From CAVTLG01 sp963735495 (lineage in GTDB: Bacteria > Chloroflexota > Ktedonobacteria > Ktedonobacterales > Ktedonobacteraceae), in the NCBI GenBank assembly GCA_963735495.1, contig CAVTLG010000002.1:1054001-1118000 (forward strand): DNA of 64,000 nt, read 5' to 3'. The notes under the pieces are model-generated. The model was not told where the DNA came from and did no database searches. It saw only the letters and a list, made by a program, of their open reading frames with translations. The translations under genes and the position numbers were made by a program. Shown piece after piece: positions 27,325 through 36,381 of this stretch (the stretch's first letter is position 1; each line of letters begins with the position of its first letter).

Positions 27325-29220
27325 ATGCAACATGTGATCACTGACGATCTGGAGGCTCTGCTGGCTACTCTACCGCCAGATATCCACGATGCGGTTAATC
27401 GGCTGGATAACCGAAGCGAACTGCTGGAGATCGTAATGGACCTTGGGCGTTGTGCCGAAGGCCGGTTCCCGGAAGGGGAGGTGATCCTAAGTACGACACC
27501 GGTAAGCTACGCCGATCTGGAATATGTGGTTGAACGTATTGGGGAGTTCGGCGATGATAACCGTGCAGGTATAGAGCGAACGCTCCATCGTATCAGTGCG
27601 ATGCGTAATCGAAAGGGGAGAATCGTTGGCTTAACCTGCCGCATAGGTCGAGCTGTGCTTGGCAGTATTGCCCTGATCCGTGATATTGTCGAACAGGGCC
27701 AATCCATCTTGATTCTTGGTCGCCCAGGTGTGGGAAAAACCACGTTGCTGCGTGAGATCGCGCGCGTCCTCGCCGACGAAGCGAATAAGCGTGTTGTGGT
27801 GGTTGATACCTCGAACGAGATTGCTGGCGATGGGGATATCCCTCATCCTGGTATTGGCCGTGCACGTCGTATGCAAGTGGCGCGAACTGCTGAACAACAT
27901 GCAGTGATGATCGAGGCGGTGGAAAATCATATGCCTCAGGTGATTGTCATCGATGAGATTGGCACTGAGTTAGAGGCAGCAGCGGCGCGTACAATCGCGG
28001 AACGTGGCGTACAATTAGTCGCAACAGCACACGGCAATTCGCTCGGAAATTTGCTGGTGAACCCAACACTGGCAGATCTGGTAGGAGGTATTCAAACTGT
28101 TACCCTCGGTGATGAAGAGGCGCGACGACGCCATACGCAAAAGAGTATTCTGGAGCGCAAGGCGCCTCCCACGTTTGATGTTGTCGTCGAGCAGCAAAGT
28201 TGGGAAGAGGTTGTTGTGCACCGCGATGTCGCCGACACCGTAGATGGTATGCTGCGTGGTCAGCCGATTGCTGCTGAAGAGCGTACCCGGGATGAGGAGA
28301 CCGGCCACGTTGCCATGCGGCGCGTAGCAACTGGTGGTATGGATGTACCAACCTGGGGAGCTGGCGGTCTGGCAGGCCCTAATTTGAGCGGACGTCAGGG
28401 TCAGGGCTTTACAACCAGCATGTTCGAACGCTCAGATCGTAACAATAACGCGAATTTCGGACAATTTCGCCAGGTGGGGACCGGGTCCCAGGGGCCGCGT
28501 GGTCCCAATGAGCGCGTGCGCAGTCGCAGCCAGACCTCCGCGCAGTTGACGCCGCAGGTACAGGCGCTGGCACCTACTGGTACCTCACCTGCGGATGTTG
28601 ATACTCAAGGTACTGTAATCACTGCTAGTCGCCCGGCGACTACGATTACGGAAGGGATCTACCAGGCAAATGAACCGGCTACGGACTTCTCGGCACTCAA
28701 GACGCTGCGTGTCTATCCGTTTGGCGTAAATCGTGACCGCTTGACAAAATCAGCACGTCAACTGCGCGTCCCGATCATTGTGACGAATAATGAGAAGGAA
28801 GCTGACGCCGTCATTACGCTGAAAAACTACTACCGTCGCCAGCCTGAGCGCTTGCAACAAGCGGAGCAAGAGCGCAAGCTGATCATTATTCTGAAAAATA
28901 ATACGATCTCACAAATGCAGCATGCGTTGGCTCGTATCTTTGATATCCCAGAGATACCTGCCGATGATGAGAGCGAGGAGGCGGACGAAAAAGAAGGGCA
29001 ACTTGAATTTGATGATCCGACCAAGCGAGCTTTGTTGGAGACGGAGGACGCCATCCACCAGGTTTTGAACAAGGGCCTGACGACGGCTGAACTCGCACCT
29101 GCTAACGCGTACATCCGACGCTTGCAGCATCAGATGGCGACACGCTATAACTTGCTGTCGCGTAGCCGAGGGAAAGAACCTCATCGCCGCGTAAAGATTT
29201 TTCGTTCGCATGATGCTTAA
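27325..29220 (+). CDS. R3H-domain AAA ATPase (SpoIIIAA/Ycf45-like)
   Basis: About 631 residues from the ATG at 27325; GAGGTGAT lies 10 nt upstream. Residues about 100-300 form a secretion-ATPase-like P-loop domain: ILGRPGVGKTTLLREIARVL (Walker A), RVVVVDTSNEIAGDGD, VIVIDEIGTELEAAAARTIAERGVQLVATAHG (Walker B and sensor). A low-complexity Gly/Gln/Arg/Thr-rich region (about 320-440) leads to an alpha/beta region and a C-terminal R3H motif, RRLQHQMATRYNLLSRSRG...HRRVKIF, which binds single-stranded nucleic acid. Widely found near stress genes; exact role unknown. Confidence 0.88.
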   Translation: MQHVITDDLEALLATLPPDIHDAVNRLDNRSELLEIVMDLGRCAEGRFPEGEVILSTTPVSYADLEYVVERIGEFGDDNRAGIERTLHRISAMRNRKGRIVGLTCRIGRAVLGSIALIRDIVEQGQSILILGRPGVGKTTLLREIARVLADEANKRVVVVDTSNEIAGDGDIPHPGIGRARRMQVARTAEQHAVMIEAVENHMPQVIVIDEIGTELEAAAARTIAERGVQLVATAHGNSLGNLLVNPTLADLVGGIQTVTLGDEEARRRHTQKSILERKAPPTFDVVVEQQSWEEVVVHRDVADTVDGMLRGQPIAAEERTRDEETGHVAMRRVATGGMDVPTWGAGGLAGPNLSGRQGQGFTTSMFERSDRNNNANFGQFRQVGTGSQGPRGPNERVRSRSQTSAQLTPQVQALAPTGTSPADVDTQGTVITASRPATTITEGIYQANEPATDFSALKTLRVYPFGVNRDRLTKSARQLRVPIIVTNNEKEADAVITLKNYYRRQPERLQQAEQERKLIIILKNNTISQMQHALARIFDIPEIPADDESEEADEKEGQLEFDDPTKRALLETEDAIHQVLNKGLTTAELAPANAYIRRLQHQMATRYNLLSRSRGKEPHRRVKIFRSHDA

Positions 29221-29241
29221 GTGCTAAATATGCCGACAGGG

Positions 29242-29273
29242 ACAGGGACGCACACAACGCGTCCCTGTTTTTT
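29242..29273 (+). terminator. Rho-independent terminator
   Basis: Perfect 10-bp stem ACAGGGACGC/GCGTCCCTGT with a 7-nt loop and six T (29268-29273). It ends the GNAT-like/R3H ATPase transcript. Confidence 0.92.
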
Positions 29274-29425
29274 CGTGCGCTGTAGTTGTGGGTAGTTGTA
29301 GGTAGGAATGGATAAAAAAAAGAATGGCGCATGCATGACTGCGTCACTCTTTTTCTTGATGTTGCGAGATGCGTTTAGGGATTGCATAGCATCGGCATAC
29401 ATAAAAATAAGACTGTATTTGCCGT

Positions 29426-29495
29426 GATTTTTTAAAATCTCTGGAGATGATCACCTCAGCGACTTTTTAAAACCTCTAGAGATTGTCACCTTAGC
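29426..29495. repeat. Tandem 35-bp direct repeat, candidate operator of ilvA
   Basis: Two adjoining units, 29426-29460 and 29461-29495, match at 29 of 35 positions by hand. Each carries TTTTTAAAA, a CTCTrGAGAT palindromic core and TCACCTyAGC. The second unit contains the -35 box of the ilvA promoter. Confidence 0.7.
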
Positions 29496-29511
29496 CCATG
29501 TGCGTTATAAT
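29483..29511 (+). promoter_or_regulatory. Sigma-70-type promoter of ilvA
   Basis: TTGTCA (29483-29488), 17-nt spacer, TATAAT (29506-29511). Start would be near 29518, giving a leader of about 85 nt before the ATG. Confidence 0.82.
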
Positions 29512-29601
29512 CCTTTGCATGACATCAGACCGCGTTGTCTGAATTGAAAGCCATGATGGCTGGGGGTGTCCGCGGAGGATTGAAAAGGAGTCGTACAGAG
29601 C

Positions 29602-30873
29602 ATGCATCTTATAGAAAATGATACAACGGGCGATACTACAGGTGAAACGCATCCAGCGGTAACGATTGCTGATGTCTGGCAAGCACATAAGTTCCTCAAA
29701 CCAATTATTCATCATACTCCTCTCAGTCCGTCTCGTACGCTGAGCCAGATGACGGGGGCGGATGTGTATCTGAAATGTGAGCATATGCAGCGCTCGGGCG
29801 CTTTTAAGGTGCGTGGAGCCGGTTATAAGATTTCTCGGCTCACACCTGAGCAGCGCAACGCCGGGGTCATAGCGGCTTCAGCCGGTAATCACGCGCAGGG
29901 AGTCGCGATTGCTGCGGCTCAGTATGGTATTCCCTGTACAATCGTGATGCCCGAAAACGCACCTCTGGCAAAGGTAACTGCGACACAGGGCTATGGAGCG
30001 CAGGTTGTGCTACACGGGGTGACTTACGATGACGCGTATCAACATTGCTGCGATCTGCAGCAGGCGTCGGGGGCTACGTATATTCATGCCTTCGACGATC
30101 CTGACATCATCGCGGGACAGGGGACATTGGGTTTAGAGATGCTCACTGATCTGCCCGATGCTGATGCGATTCTGGTACCAGTCGGCGGCGGTGGTCTTAT
30201 TTCTGGCATTGCTATTGCGGCGCGTGCGCTTAAGCCCGATATTACGATCATTGGCGTGCAGGCGGCAGGCTCAGCGAGCTGTCGTGTCTCTCTCGATATG
30301 GGCGCGCCGGAGACGCTGTCCACAGCCGTGACAATTGCCGACGGTATCGCTGTGAAGCGTCCAGGGGCGCTGACGTTTGCGATTATTCAACGCCTGGTTG
30401 ATGATGTGGTCCTGGTCAATGATGAGGCGATTATCAACGCTGTACTGTTGCTGATGGAACGCTGTAAGATGATGGTCGAAGGCGCTGGTGCGGCGGGTCT
30501 GGCGGCTTTGTTGAGCGGTGCGGTTAATCTGAAGGGGAAAAAAGTGCTTGTGCCGCTGACCGGTGGCAACATTGATATCAACCTCGTTGGACGTTTTATA
30601 GAGCATGGTCTGGCGACTGCGGGTCGCTCCTTTGTGATCCATACGCGTCTGACAGATCGTCCAGGCGAGCTGATGCGTATGCTGGCGATTATTGCTGAGA
30701 TGCGCATCAATGTGATTGACGTGCGCCACCAGCGTATCTCTAGTCGCTTGCCTATTATGCAGCGTGAAGAGACGATTACATTGGAAACACGTGATCGCGC
30801 GCAATGCGATGAACTGTTGCAGCATCTGCATGAAGCTGGCTATATGGTGGAAGAGGCGCAGTCGTTTGACTGA
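29602..30873 (+). CDS. ilvA: Threonine ammonia-lyase (dehydratase)
   Basis: 423 residues. PLP fold-type II enzyme that converts L-threonine to 2-oxobutanoate, the first step of isoleucine synthesis. PLP Lys lies in RSGAFKVRGA; SAGNHAQGVA binds the substrate; VPVGGGGLISGIA holds the phosphate. An ACT domain follows from about residue 345 (TDRPGELMRMLAIIAEMRINVIDV), of the single-ACT short form, so regulation by isoleucine or valine is possible but unproven. GGAG lies upstream of the ATG. Controlled from the promoter/repeat region just upstream. Confidence 0.93.
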   Translation: MHLIENDTTGDTTGETHPAVTIADVWQAHKFLKPIIHHTPLSPSRTLSQMTGADVYLKCEHMQRSGAFKVRGAGYKISRLTPEQRNAGVIAASAGNHAQGVAIAAAQYGIPCTIVMPENAPLAKVTATQGYGAQVVLHGVTYDDAYQHCCDLQQASGATYIHAFDDPDIIAGQGTLGLEMLTDLPDADAILVPVGGGGLISGIAIAARALKPDITIIGVQAAGSASCRVSLDMGAPETLSTAVTIADGIAVKRPGALTFAIIQRLVDDVVLVNDEAIINAVLLLMERCKMMVEGAGAAGLAALLSGAVNLKGKKVLVPLTGGNIDINLVGRFIEHGLATAGRSFVIHTRLTDRPGELMRMLAIIAEMRINVIDVRHQRISSRLPIMQREETITLETRDRAQCDELLQHLHEAGYMVEEAQSFD

Positions 30874-30959
30874 TAAAAAAGATTGCTAACCTGAGCACAG
30901 GTAGAGAGGTCATATCTCGACAGCAGGTGCTATCGCTTGCCACATTAACAGTACCGGCT

Positions 30960-31826
30960 TTATGACTCCGCCTCTACCTGTGGCTTTGTGCCCCACACAC
31001 TCATATAATGCCACATACCACAGAAATCCTCTTGTTGTAGTTCGATCAGTATTTGCTGGTGGAGTTGCTGGAAATCGCTTGCGCTTATCACTCCAGCACC
31101 GGTAAGCAACCGAGGTGCCAACGAGCCAAGGGCAAGGGCATTTTGATAAAAATCTTGCCAGGCATGTGTGCCAGCAGATACTTCGATGGCGTATGCGGCG
31201 TGCTGGACCTGCTGATAACCCGCCTGGCGCAGGAAGTGCGGTAGCACCTGAGATACGTCAAAGGTGCGTCCATCAACCGAGAAGCCATAGCCCTGTTGAT
31301 AGAGACCTTGCGCGGTGAGTGCCATAAAGCGTTCATAGGCTGGACTGGTCGTGACGCCGTAGTCTTGCAGTTCCGTCAGACGTAAAATCCCGCCAGGATG
31401 CAGCAAACGAGTACATTCCTGGAGAAAGGGTTGCCATTTGTGCCGCTGTAGGGCTGCGACAAGAAAACGTGCATTGACCAGGTCGAAGCTTGCATCAGCG
31501 AAGTCGAGGGGGTTAAGAATATTCATGATGCCAAATGATGCGTTGGAGAGTTGCTGTGAGCGTGCTCGTGCGTTGGCGTAGTCGATCATAATCTGGCTAA
31601 TATCGATGCCAGCCACCTCTGTGTCAGGTAAAGCAAAGGCGACATCAAGTACCCAACTGCCCGGTCCACAGGCGACATCGAGTACATTATGTAATGTCTT
31701 GGTGGGCAATCCGGCTAAGGGACCACCCATGCCCTGCGTGATCAGGCGATCCAGATCGATTAAGCGGGCCATCTCTACAGGACTTTCGGTATCCACAACA
31801 TAGGTATTATCTTCAGACTTCTCCAT
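30960..31826 (-). CDS. SAM-dependent class I methyltransferase
   Basis: 288 residues. Motif I VLDVACGPGSWVLDVA, Asp of motif II in VAGIDISQIMIDYA, motif IV FADASFDLVNARFLVAAL and LLHPGGILRLTE. The C-terminal third (YGFSVDGRTFDVSQVLPHFLRQAGYQQV) resembles ubiquinone/small-molecule methyltransferases. Substrate unknown. Stands alone, convergent with ilvA. Confidence 0.85.
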   Translation of the reverse strand: MEKSEDNTYVVDTESPVEMARLIDLDRLITQGMGGPLAGLPTKTLHNVLDVACGPGSWVLDVAFALPDTEVAGIDISQIMIDYANARARSQQLSNASFGIMNILNPLDFADASFDLVNARFLVAALQRHKWQPFLQECTRLLHPGGILRLTELQDYGVTTSPAYERFMALTAQGLYQQGYGFSVDGRTFDVSQVLPHFLRQAGYQQVQHAAYAIEVSAGTHAWQDFYQNALALGSLAPRLLTGAGVISASDFQQLHQQILIELQQEDFCGMWHYMSVWGTKPQVEAES

Positions 31827-32339
31827 CGCCGTTTGCTCCGCGTTGGTGTTGTATCGTTAAAAAGTGCAAAAACCTTAAATATCGCAGGTTGGTGTTCTGC
31901 ATTGAGTCGAACACACTTCTCGGTTACAGAGGTATCGCCAAAAATTGGTAGAGTCGCAATTGCATGTATAATACATGTTTTTATGCAAGCTGGCAAGCGT
32001 TTTCGACAGAGAAAGGATGCTACCCATGTTTGCTCGTTCAGCTCTGGCGCTGAAGGCGATAGACACAGGCCACTAATATGGAGATGCCGCTAACAACCTC
32101 GTGATCACCACTGGTGATGCGGCCAGCATTGCGCAAGGCTGCAAGATGTTTATGGAGTTCATCGCGTAGCTCGCGATCTTTTATCAGCATAGCAGTAAAG
32201 GAGTTCGATGGGTTGCAACGACTGCTCTTCCATTGCATACATCCTTGTCCGATAAATGTAATGCGACATGCTGCCTGTTCGCCGCTTACACCTGAATTGA
32301 GGATTATTACATCATGCTTTACTTCAGAGAGTCATATCG
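31827..32339. other. Intergenic region with a gene relic
   Basis: About 510 bases between the methyltransferase and the fatty-acid operon terminator. Holds the TIR-like relic at 32038-32238; nothing else recognised. Confidence 0.5.
32038..32238 (-). pseudogene. Relic of a TIR-domain gene
   Basis: A 66-codon ORF whose middle, LIKDRELRDELHKHLAALRN then AGRITSGDHEVVSGISI, matches the second helix and following loop of bacterial TIR domains; compare DERLLTRFVEHMALLKHEKL and WHSRKIGAG in the SIR2-TIR protein at 41.7 kb. The first beta strand (YVSY) and the rest of the fold are missing. Probably a decayed fragment. Confidence 0.45.
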
Positions 32340-32378
32340 AAAAAGAGCGCGGGCACCCTGCACCAGATGCCCTTGCTC
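32340..32378 (-). terminator. Rho-independent terminator of the accC-fabF-accB operon
   Basis: Stem of 32345-32355 with 32368-32378 (two mismatches in 11 bp), followed on the minus strand by five T. It lies about 40 nt past the accB stop. Confidence 0.75.
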
Positions 32379-32416
32379 TCCTTTATTCTTTAATATTGCC
32401 TCTTATTTATAAGAAC

Positions 32417-32884
32417 TCAGATAGCTTCGATACGTAACAATACGTCACCCTTTTGTACAACTGTGCCGCTGGTGGCGCTGAGTTTGGTGACGCGACCAGT
32501 GACATCGGCTGTCACCTCGTTGAAGACCTTCATGGCTTCAACTAACGCCACGACCTGGCCCGTCTGGACGACGTCTCCAATCGCGACAAAAGGCGGAGAG
32601 GTCGGCGTGGGGGCCGCGTAATAGACGCCGGTTAACGGCGCGACAATGGGAACGCTTGTATCGGCTTTGGTAGCGCGAGCTGCTGCAGAAATTTTACCTG
32701 CAGCGGATGTACTGGATGCGCCGGGTAGTGAGGTCAGCACCATACCGGGACTACGTCGGATGATGATTTCGGTGTCACCTTCGCTCAACTCAAACTCACC
32801 AACACTGCTGCCCTCAAGCACATTGATGATGTCCTCGACGCGTTCTAACCACGAGGATGTTTTTTTCTTGTCTTTATCCATCAC
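32417..32884 (-). CDS. accB: Biotin carboxyl carrier protein of acetyl-CoA carboxylase
   Basis: 155 residues. The N-terminal part binds the carboxylase subunits, a Ala/Pro/Thr-rich linker follows, and the C-terminal domain holds the biotinylation site EAMKVFNEV (Lys is the acceptor; Val replaces the usual Met after it). PTPTSPPFVAIGDVVQTGQVVALVEAMK is the typical biotinyl fold. Last gene of the operon, 3 nt after fabF. It works with AccC to carboxylate biotin; the carboxyltransferase genes are not in this window. Confidence 0.95.
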   Translation of the reverse strand: MMDKDKKKTSSWLERVEDIINVLEGSSVGEFELSEGDTEIIIRRSPGMVLTSLPGASSTSAAGKISAAARATKADTSVPIVAPLTGVYYAAPTPTSPPFVAIGDVVQTGQVVALVEAMKVFNEVTADVTGRVTKLSATSGTVVQKGDVLLRIEAI

Positions 32885-32887
32885 GTA

Positions 32888-34126
32888 CTACTCTTCGTAC
32901 CGCTTGAATACCAAGCTGGTGTTGTGGCCTCCGAAGCCCATTACGTTTGAAACTGCGACATTGACGCGCGCCTGTCGTGCTTCATTTGGCACATAATCCA
33001 GGTCACAGTCAGGATCGGGATGATGCAGATTAATTGTCGGTGGGATAATGCCTGTCAGGATGCTCTGAATGGAAACGACAGACTCGACAGCTCCTGCCGC
33101 ACCGAGCGTGTGACCAGTCATTGACTTGGTAGAGCTTACGGCGACATGATAAGCGTGCTCGCCCAGGCATGCCTTGATCGCAGCCGTCTCCGCGCGATCA
33201 TTGGGGCCGGTGGAGGTCCCATGAGCGTTAATGTAGTCAATCTCCTCTGGTTGTAAGTCTGCTTTCTGTAGAGCGCGGCGCATGGCACGTAACAGACCGG
33301 TGCCGCCCGGAGCTGGCTCTGTCACATGATGAGCATCACTGGTACAACCATAGCCAACCAGTTCAGCCAGAATTCTGGCCCCGCGTGCTTTCGCGAACTC
33401 CAGATCCTCCAGGATAAGGGTCGCAGAGCCTTCACCCATCACAAAGCCATCGCGTGTGGCATCAAATGGTCTGCTCGCGCCCTGGGGATCATCATTGCGG
33501 CGTGACAGGGCGTGCATATTATCAAAGGCCGCCATCGCAATAGGGGTAATGGCCTTTTCAGAGCCACCGGCAATCATCACTTTCGCATCGCCTCGGCGGA
33601 TAGTTTCCCAGGCCTCGCCGATGGTATTGCCGCTGGTAGCGCAGGCTGAAACAGCCGCCCAGTTTGGTCCCTGGGCTCCAGTCAGGATGGAGACGATACC
33701 AGGGGCCCCATCAATGATCATCATATTGATGAAAAAGGGACTGATGCGATCTGGTCCTTTCTCATGCAAGATTTTGAATTGTTCATGTTGTGTAACCAGG
33801 CCACCGATACCACTGCCAATATAGACGCCCACATCTTCCGCATTATCAGGTGTGATCTGTAAATCTGCCTGCTGTAGCGCTTGTTTTGCCGTAGCAATAG
33901 CCAGTTGTTCGTAAGGATCGTTACGCCTGGCTTCCTTGCGATCCATATAGAGAGAGGGATCAAAGTTGTTAATCTGTCCCCCAAAATGGACCCGGTGCCG
34001 GCTGGTATCGTAGTTTGTGATCTCGCCAATGCCAGATCGTCCGTGGATCAGCCCTTCCCACGAAGATGTCAGGTCGTTGCCCAACGAGGTAACCAGTCCC
34101 AGGCCGGTTACAACTACGCGAGACAT
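32888..34126 (-). CDS. fabF: 3-oxoacyl-ACP synthase II (KAS II)
   Basis: 412 residues from the ATG at 34126, set by GGGAGGTGA 6 nt upstream; the open frame extends further but without a start signal. Condensing enzyme of fatty-acid elongation: MSRVVVTGLGLVTSLG, the active-site Cys in WAAVSACATSGNTIGEA, His in INAHGTSTGPND, and His in STKSMTGHTLGAAGAVE, then NVMGFGGHNTSLVF. The accC-fabF-accB order links malonyl-CoA supply to elongation. Confidence 0.96.
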   Translation of the reverse strand: MSRVVVTGLGLVTSLGNDLTSSWEGLIHGRSGIGEITNYDTSRHRVHFGGQINNFDPSLYMDRKEARRNDPYEQLAIATAKQALQQADLQITPDNAEDVGVYIGSGIGGLVTQHEQFKILHEKGPDRISPFFINMMIIDGAPGIVSILTGAQGPNWAAVSACATSGNTIGEAWETIRRGDAKVMIAGGSEKAITPIAMAAFDNMHALSRRNDDPQGASRPFDATRDGFVMGEGSATLILEDLEFAKARGARILAELVGYGCTSDAHHVTEPAPGGTGLLRAMRRALQKADLQPEEIDYINAHGTSTGPNDRAETAAIKACLGEHAYHVAVSSTKSMTGHTLGAAGAVESVVSIQSILTGIIPPTINLHHPDPDCDLDYVPNEARQARVNVAVSNVMGFGGHNTSLVFKRYEE

Positions 34127-34253
34127 AAAGTCACCTCCCGTATGTGTATAGCGACATCGACAAGCAATGTCCCTGTGTTCAGTTCCAAGTTCCATGCGGC
34201 ATCGTATGCCTGAAATCAACGCAAAATAAGCGCTCAGACACACTTTTTGCTAT

Positions 34254-35603
34254 CTATATACCAAGCGCGTCAGCCTCTTCCTGAATAAGACGTGTATACG
34301 TATCACCACTCAGGAAGTTTTCGTGCTTGAGCAGACGCTGATGGAACGGTATGGTTGTTGTAATGCCCTCGATGACATACTCTTCGAGCGCGCGCTGCAT
34401 ACGAGCGATGGCCTCTTCGCGCGTTTCCGCCCAGACGATCAACTTTGAGAGCAACGAATCATAATGCGGTGGAATTTCGTAGCCTGCAAAGAGATGGCTA
34501 TCAACGCGTACACCAGGACCTCCAGGTGTGAGGTACTTCTCAACCACGCCCGTTTGTGGTCGGAAGTCAAGACTGGCGTCCTCTGCAGTAATACGGCATT
34601 CGATGGCGTGCCCTCGTAACTGGATATCCTGTTGCGTAAAGCGCAATGGTTGACCGGAAGCGATGAGTATCTGCTCTTTGACCAGGTCTATGCCTGTTAC
34701 CAGCTCAGTAACCGGATGCTCGACCTGCAGGCGCGTATTCATTTCCATAAAATAGTAACGGTTCTGCTCATCAACCAGAAACTCGAGCGTGCCTGCGTTA
34801 CGGTATCCCACCTGTTGTACCGCGCGCAAAGACCGCTCTCCAATCTCCTCGCAAACAGAGCGCGGGAGGAGTGGACTGGGCGATTCTTCTATGACCTTCT
34901 GATTACGGCGCTGGCAAGAGCAGTTGCGTTCTCCAAGATACACGCCATGGCCATAGTGATCGAGCAACACCTGGATTTCAACATGACGGGCGCGTGCTAG
35001 ATAGCGTTCGAGATAGATCCCGTCGTCATTGAAAGCCTCGCGAACCTCGTTTTGTGCGATAGTAAAAACGCGCTCAAACTCATCTGCATGCTTGATCAGA
35101 CGAATACCACGTCCACCTCCGCCCGCGACCGCTTTGAGCATAAGAGGAAAACCGATATCTTGAGCCACATCCTGAGCTTCAGCCAGCGTATGTAAAACAG
35201 GTGTACCGGGAAGCAGAGGGAGTCCAGCCTCGATCATCGCCTGGCGTGCGGATACTTTATCACCCATGACCGACATAACCTCAGACGAAGGACCAATAAA
35301 CATGATATTGACGTCCTTACAAATCTGCGCAAAACTGGTGTTCTCAGAGAGAAAACCATAGCCGGGATGAATGGCCTCCGCATTCGAGATGAGGGCTGCG
35401 CTAATAATATTCGGTATATTTAAATAACTTTTTCCACTTGCTCCCGGACCGATACAGATACGCTCGTCTGCCATTTGTACAGGGAGGGAGTGACGGTCGG
35501 CCTCGGAGTGGGCGATGACGCTACGTATGCCCATTTCGCGACAAGCACGAATGATACGCAGGGCAATTTCACCACGATTTGCAATCAAAATTTTATGAAA
35601 CAT
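34254..35603 (-). CDS. accC: Biotin carboxylase subunit of acetyl-CoA carboxylase
   Basis: 449 residues from the ATG at 35603; a GTG at 35621 adds six residues. ATP-grasp enzyme that carboxylates biotin on AccB. Landmarks: FHKILIANRGEIALRIIRACREMG, KSYLNIPNIISAA, VAGGGGRGIRL (ATP loop), HVEIQVLLDHYGHGVYLGERNCS, FMEMNTRLQVEHPVTE (metal and bicarbonate site) and RGHAIECRITAED. First gene of the operon. The best ribosome site upstream (GAGGAG) instead serves a short overlapping ORF. Confidence 0.95.
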   Translation of the reverse strand: MFHKILIANRGEIALRIIRACREMGIRSVIAHSEADRHSLPVQMADERICIGPGASGKSYLNIPNIISAALISNAEAIHPGYGFLSENTSFAQICKDVNIMFIGPSSEVMSVMGDKVSARQAMIEAGLPLLPGTPVLHTLAEAQDVAQDIGFPLMLKAVAGGGGRGIRLIKHADEFERVFTIAQNEVREAFNDDGIYLERYLARARHVEIQVLLDHYGHGVYLGERNCSCQRRNQKVIEESPSPLLPRSVCEEIGERSLRAVQQVGYRNAGTLEFLVDEQNRYYFMEMNTRLQVEHPVTELVTGIDLVKEQILIASGQPLRFTQQDIQLRGHAIECRITAEDASLDFRPQTGVVEKYLTPGGPGVRVDSHLFAGYEIPPHYDSLLSKLIVWAETREEAIARMQRALEEYVIEGITTTIPFHQRLLKHENFLSGDTYTRLIQEEADALGI

Positions 35604-35641
35604 AGATGTTCGATGAAACACTCATTTTCGGTGAGTTTCAT
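35585..35641 (-). CDS. Possible 18-residue leader ORF overlapping the accC start
   Basis: ATG at 35641 with GAGGAG 4 nt upstream, reading 18 codons to a TGA at 35585, inside the first codons of accC and in another frame. The accC starts themselves lack a good ribosome site. Translation of this ORF could feed ribosomes to accC by reinitiation. Coding nature is inferred only from the ribosome site. Confidence 0.35.
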   Translation of the reverse strand: MKLTENECFIEHLCFIKF

Positions 35642-35862
35642 CAAGCTCCTCTCACTATAAGCCCTGGTGAGGGATGATGTGGCAATTATATCATGCCTGT
35701 ACGTGTGAGGCTAGAGCAAAATGCCTGGTTGCCTCTGATCCTTTAGCATAGCACTCCAGCATTTTCTTGACAAGCATGATCACAAGTCGGATACTGGAAA
35801 CGCGTTTGCCGTATACGCCAATAACTGCCAGATTCTATGCTTATAGATAAAGGAGCGTCTGA

Positions 35863-36315
35863 ATGTTCGATAAAAGCAAGCTTGGGTATAGCTTTCCCCC
35901 GTTTACGCTAGAGGTTGAACGGGGCAAAATCCATGAGCTGACCCTGGCATTGGGTGATAAGAATACTATCTATCATAGTTGAGCTGCGGCTGTGGCCGCT
36001 GGCTATCAGGATGTACCCTTATCGCCAACTATGCCTATCCTTTTTACTTTTTGGGGTAATACACAGCTCTGGGAGCAACTGACTGGTGTTGGTATCAATG
36101 TACAACGTGTTCTGCACGGCGAGGAGGAGTATGAGTACCTGGCCGCGATTTATCCCAATGATACCATTACTGGTGTGACGACCATCATTGACGGAAAAAC
36201 GCGCCGTGGCAAGGATGGTTCCTCGATGGATATTGTGGTCACAGAAACACGCTATAGCAATCAGCATAATGAACCTGTGTCGCGCGCCAAAACGCTTTTT
36301 GTGGTACAAGAATAA
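35863..36315 (+). pseudogene. MaoC-like (FAS1-like) dehydratase interrupted by an in-frame TGA
   Basis: From the ATG at 35863 (AAAGGAG about 9 nt upstream) the frame reads as a FAS1-like/MaoC N-type hotdog protein: GYSFPPFTLEVERGKIHEL, then ALGDKNTIYHS. A TGA at codon 40 (35980-35982) interrupts it, and the same frame goes on with AAAVAAGYQDVPLSPTMPI to the normal end at 36315. Intact relatives have Asp, Glu or another residue here. A GTG at 35992 could restart. The frame is otherwise intact, so this is a recent nonsense mutation, a sequencing error or readthrough. Its partner gene follows 66 nt later. Confidence 0.8.
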
Positions 36316-36381
36316 TTGCTCCGCTGCACCGCTCGCTACAATGTAGTAGAGAGGCTGGCTAATAATGAGGGGAATACAGAT

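Larger units (their letters stand above)
29221..29601. other. Intergenic region with terminator and ilvA control region
   Basis: About 380 bases. In order: the strong terminator, a weaker imperfect hairpin around 29317-29357 followed by T, a tandem 35-bp repeat, and a consensus promoter for ilvA. Confidence 0.7.

Noticed and set aside
29540..29590. GGGGGTGTCCGCGG upstream of ilvA resembles the T-box antiterminator motif
   Set aside because: The tRNA-end-pairing bases are not in place, the leader is too short for a T-box specifier stem, and no terminator/antiterminator pair is seen.
35980..35982. In-frame TGA as a selenocysteine codon
   Set aside because: No SECIS-like hairpin was noticed after it, the family has no Cys/Sec at this place, and the site is not the active site.
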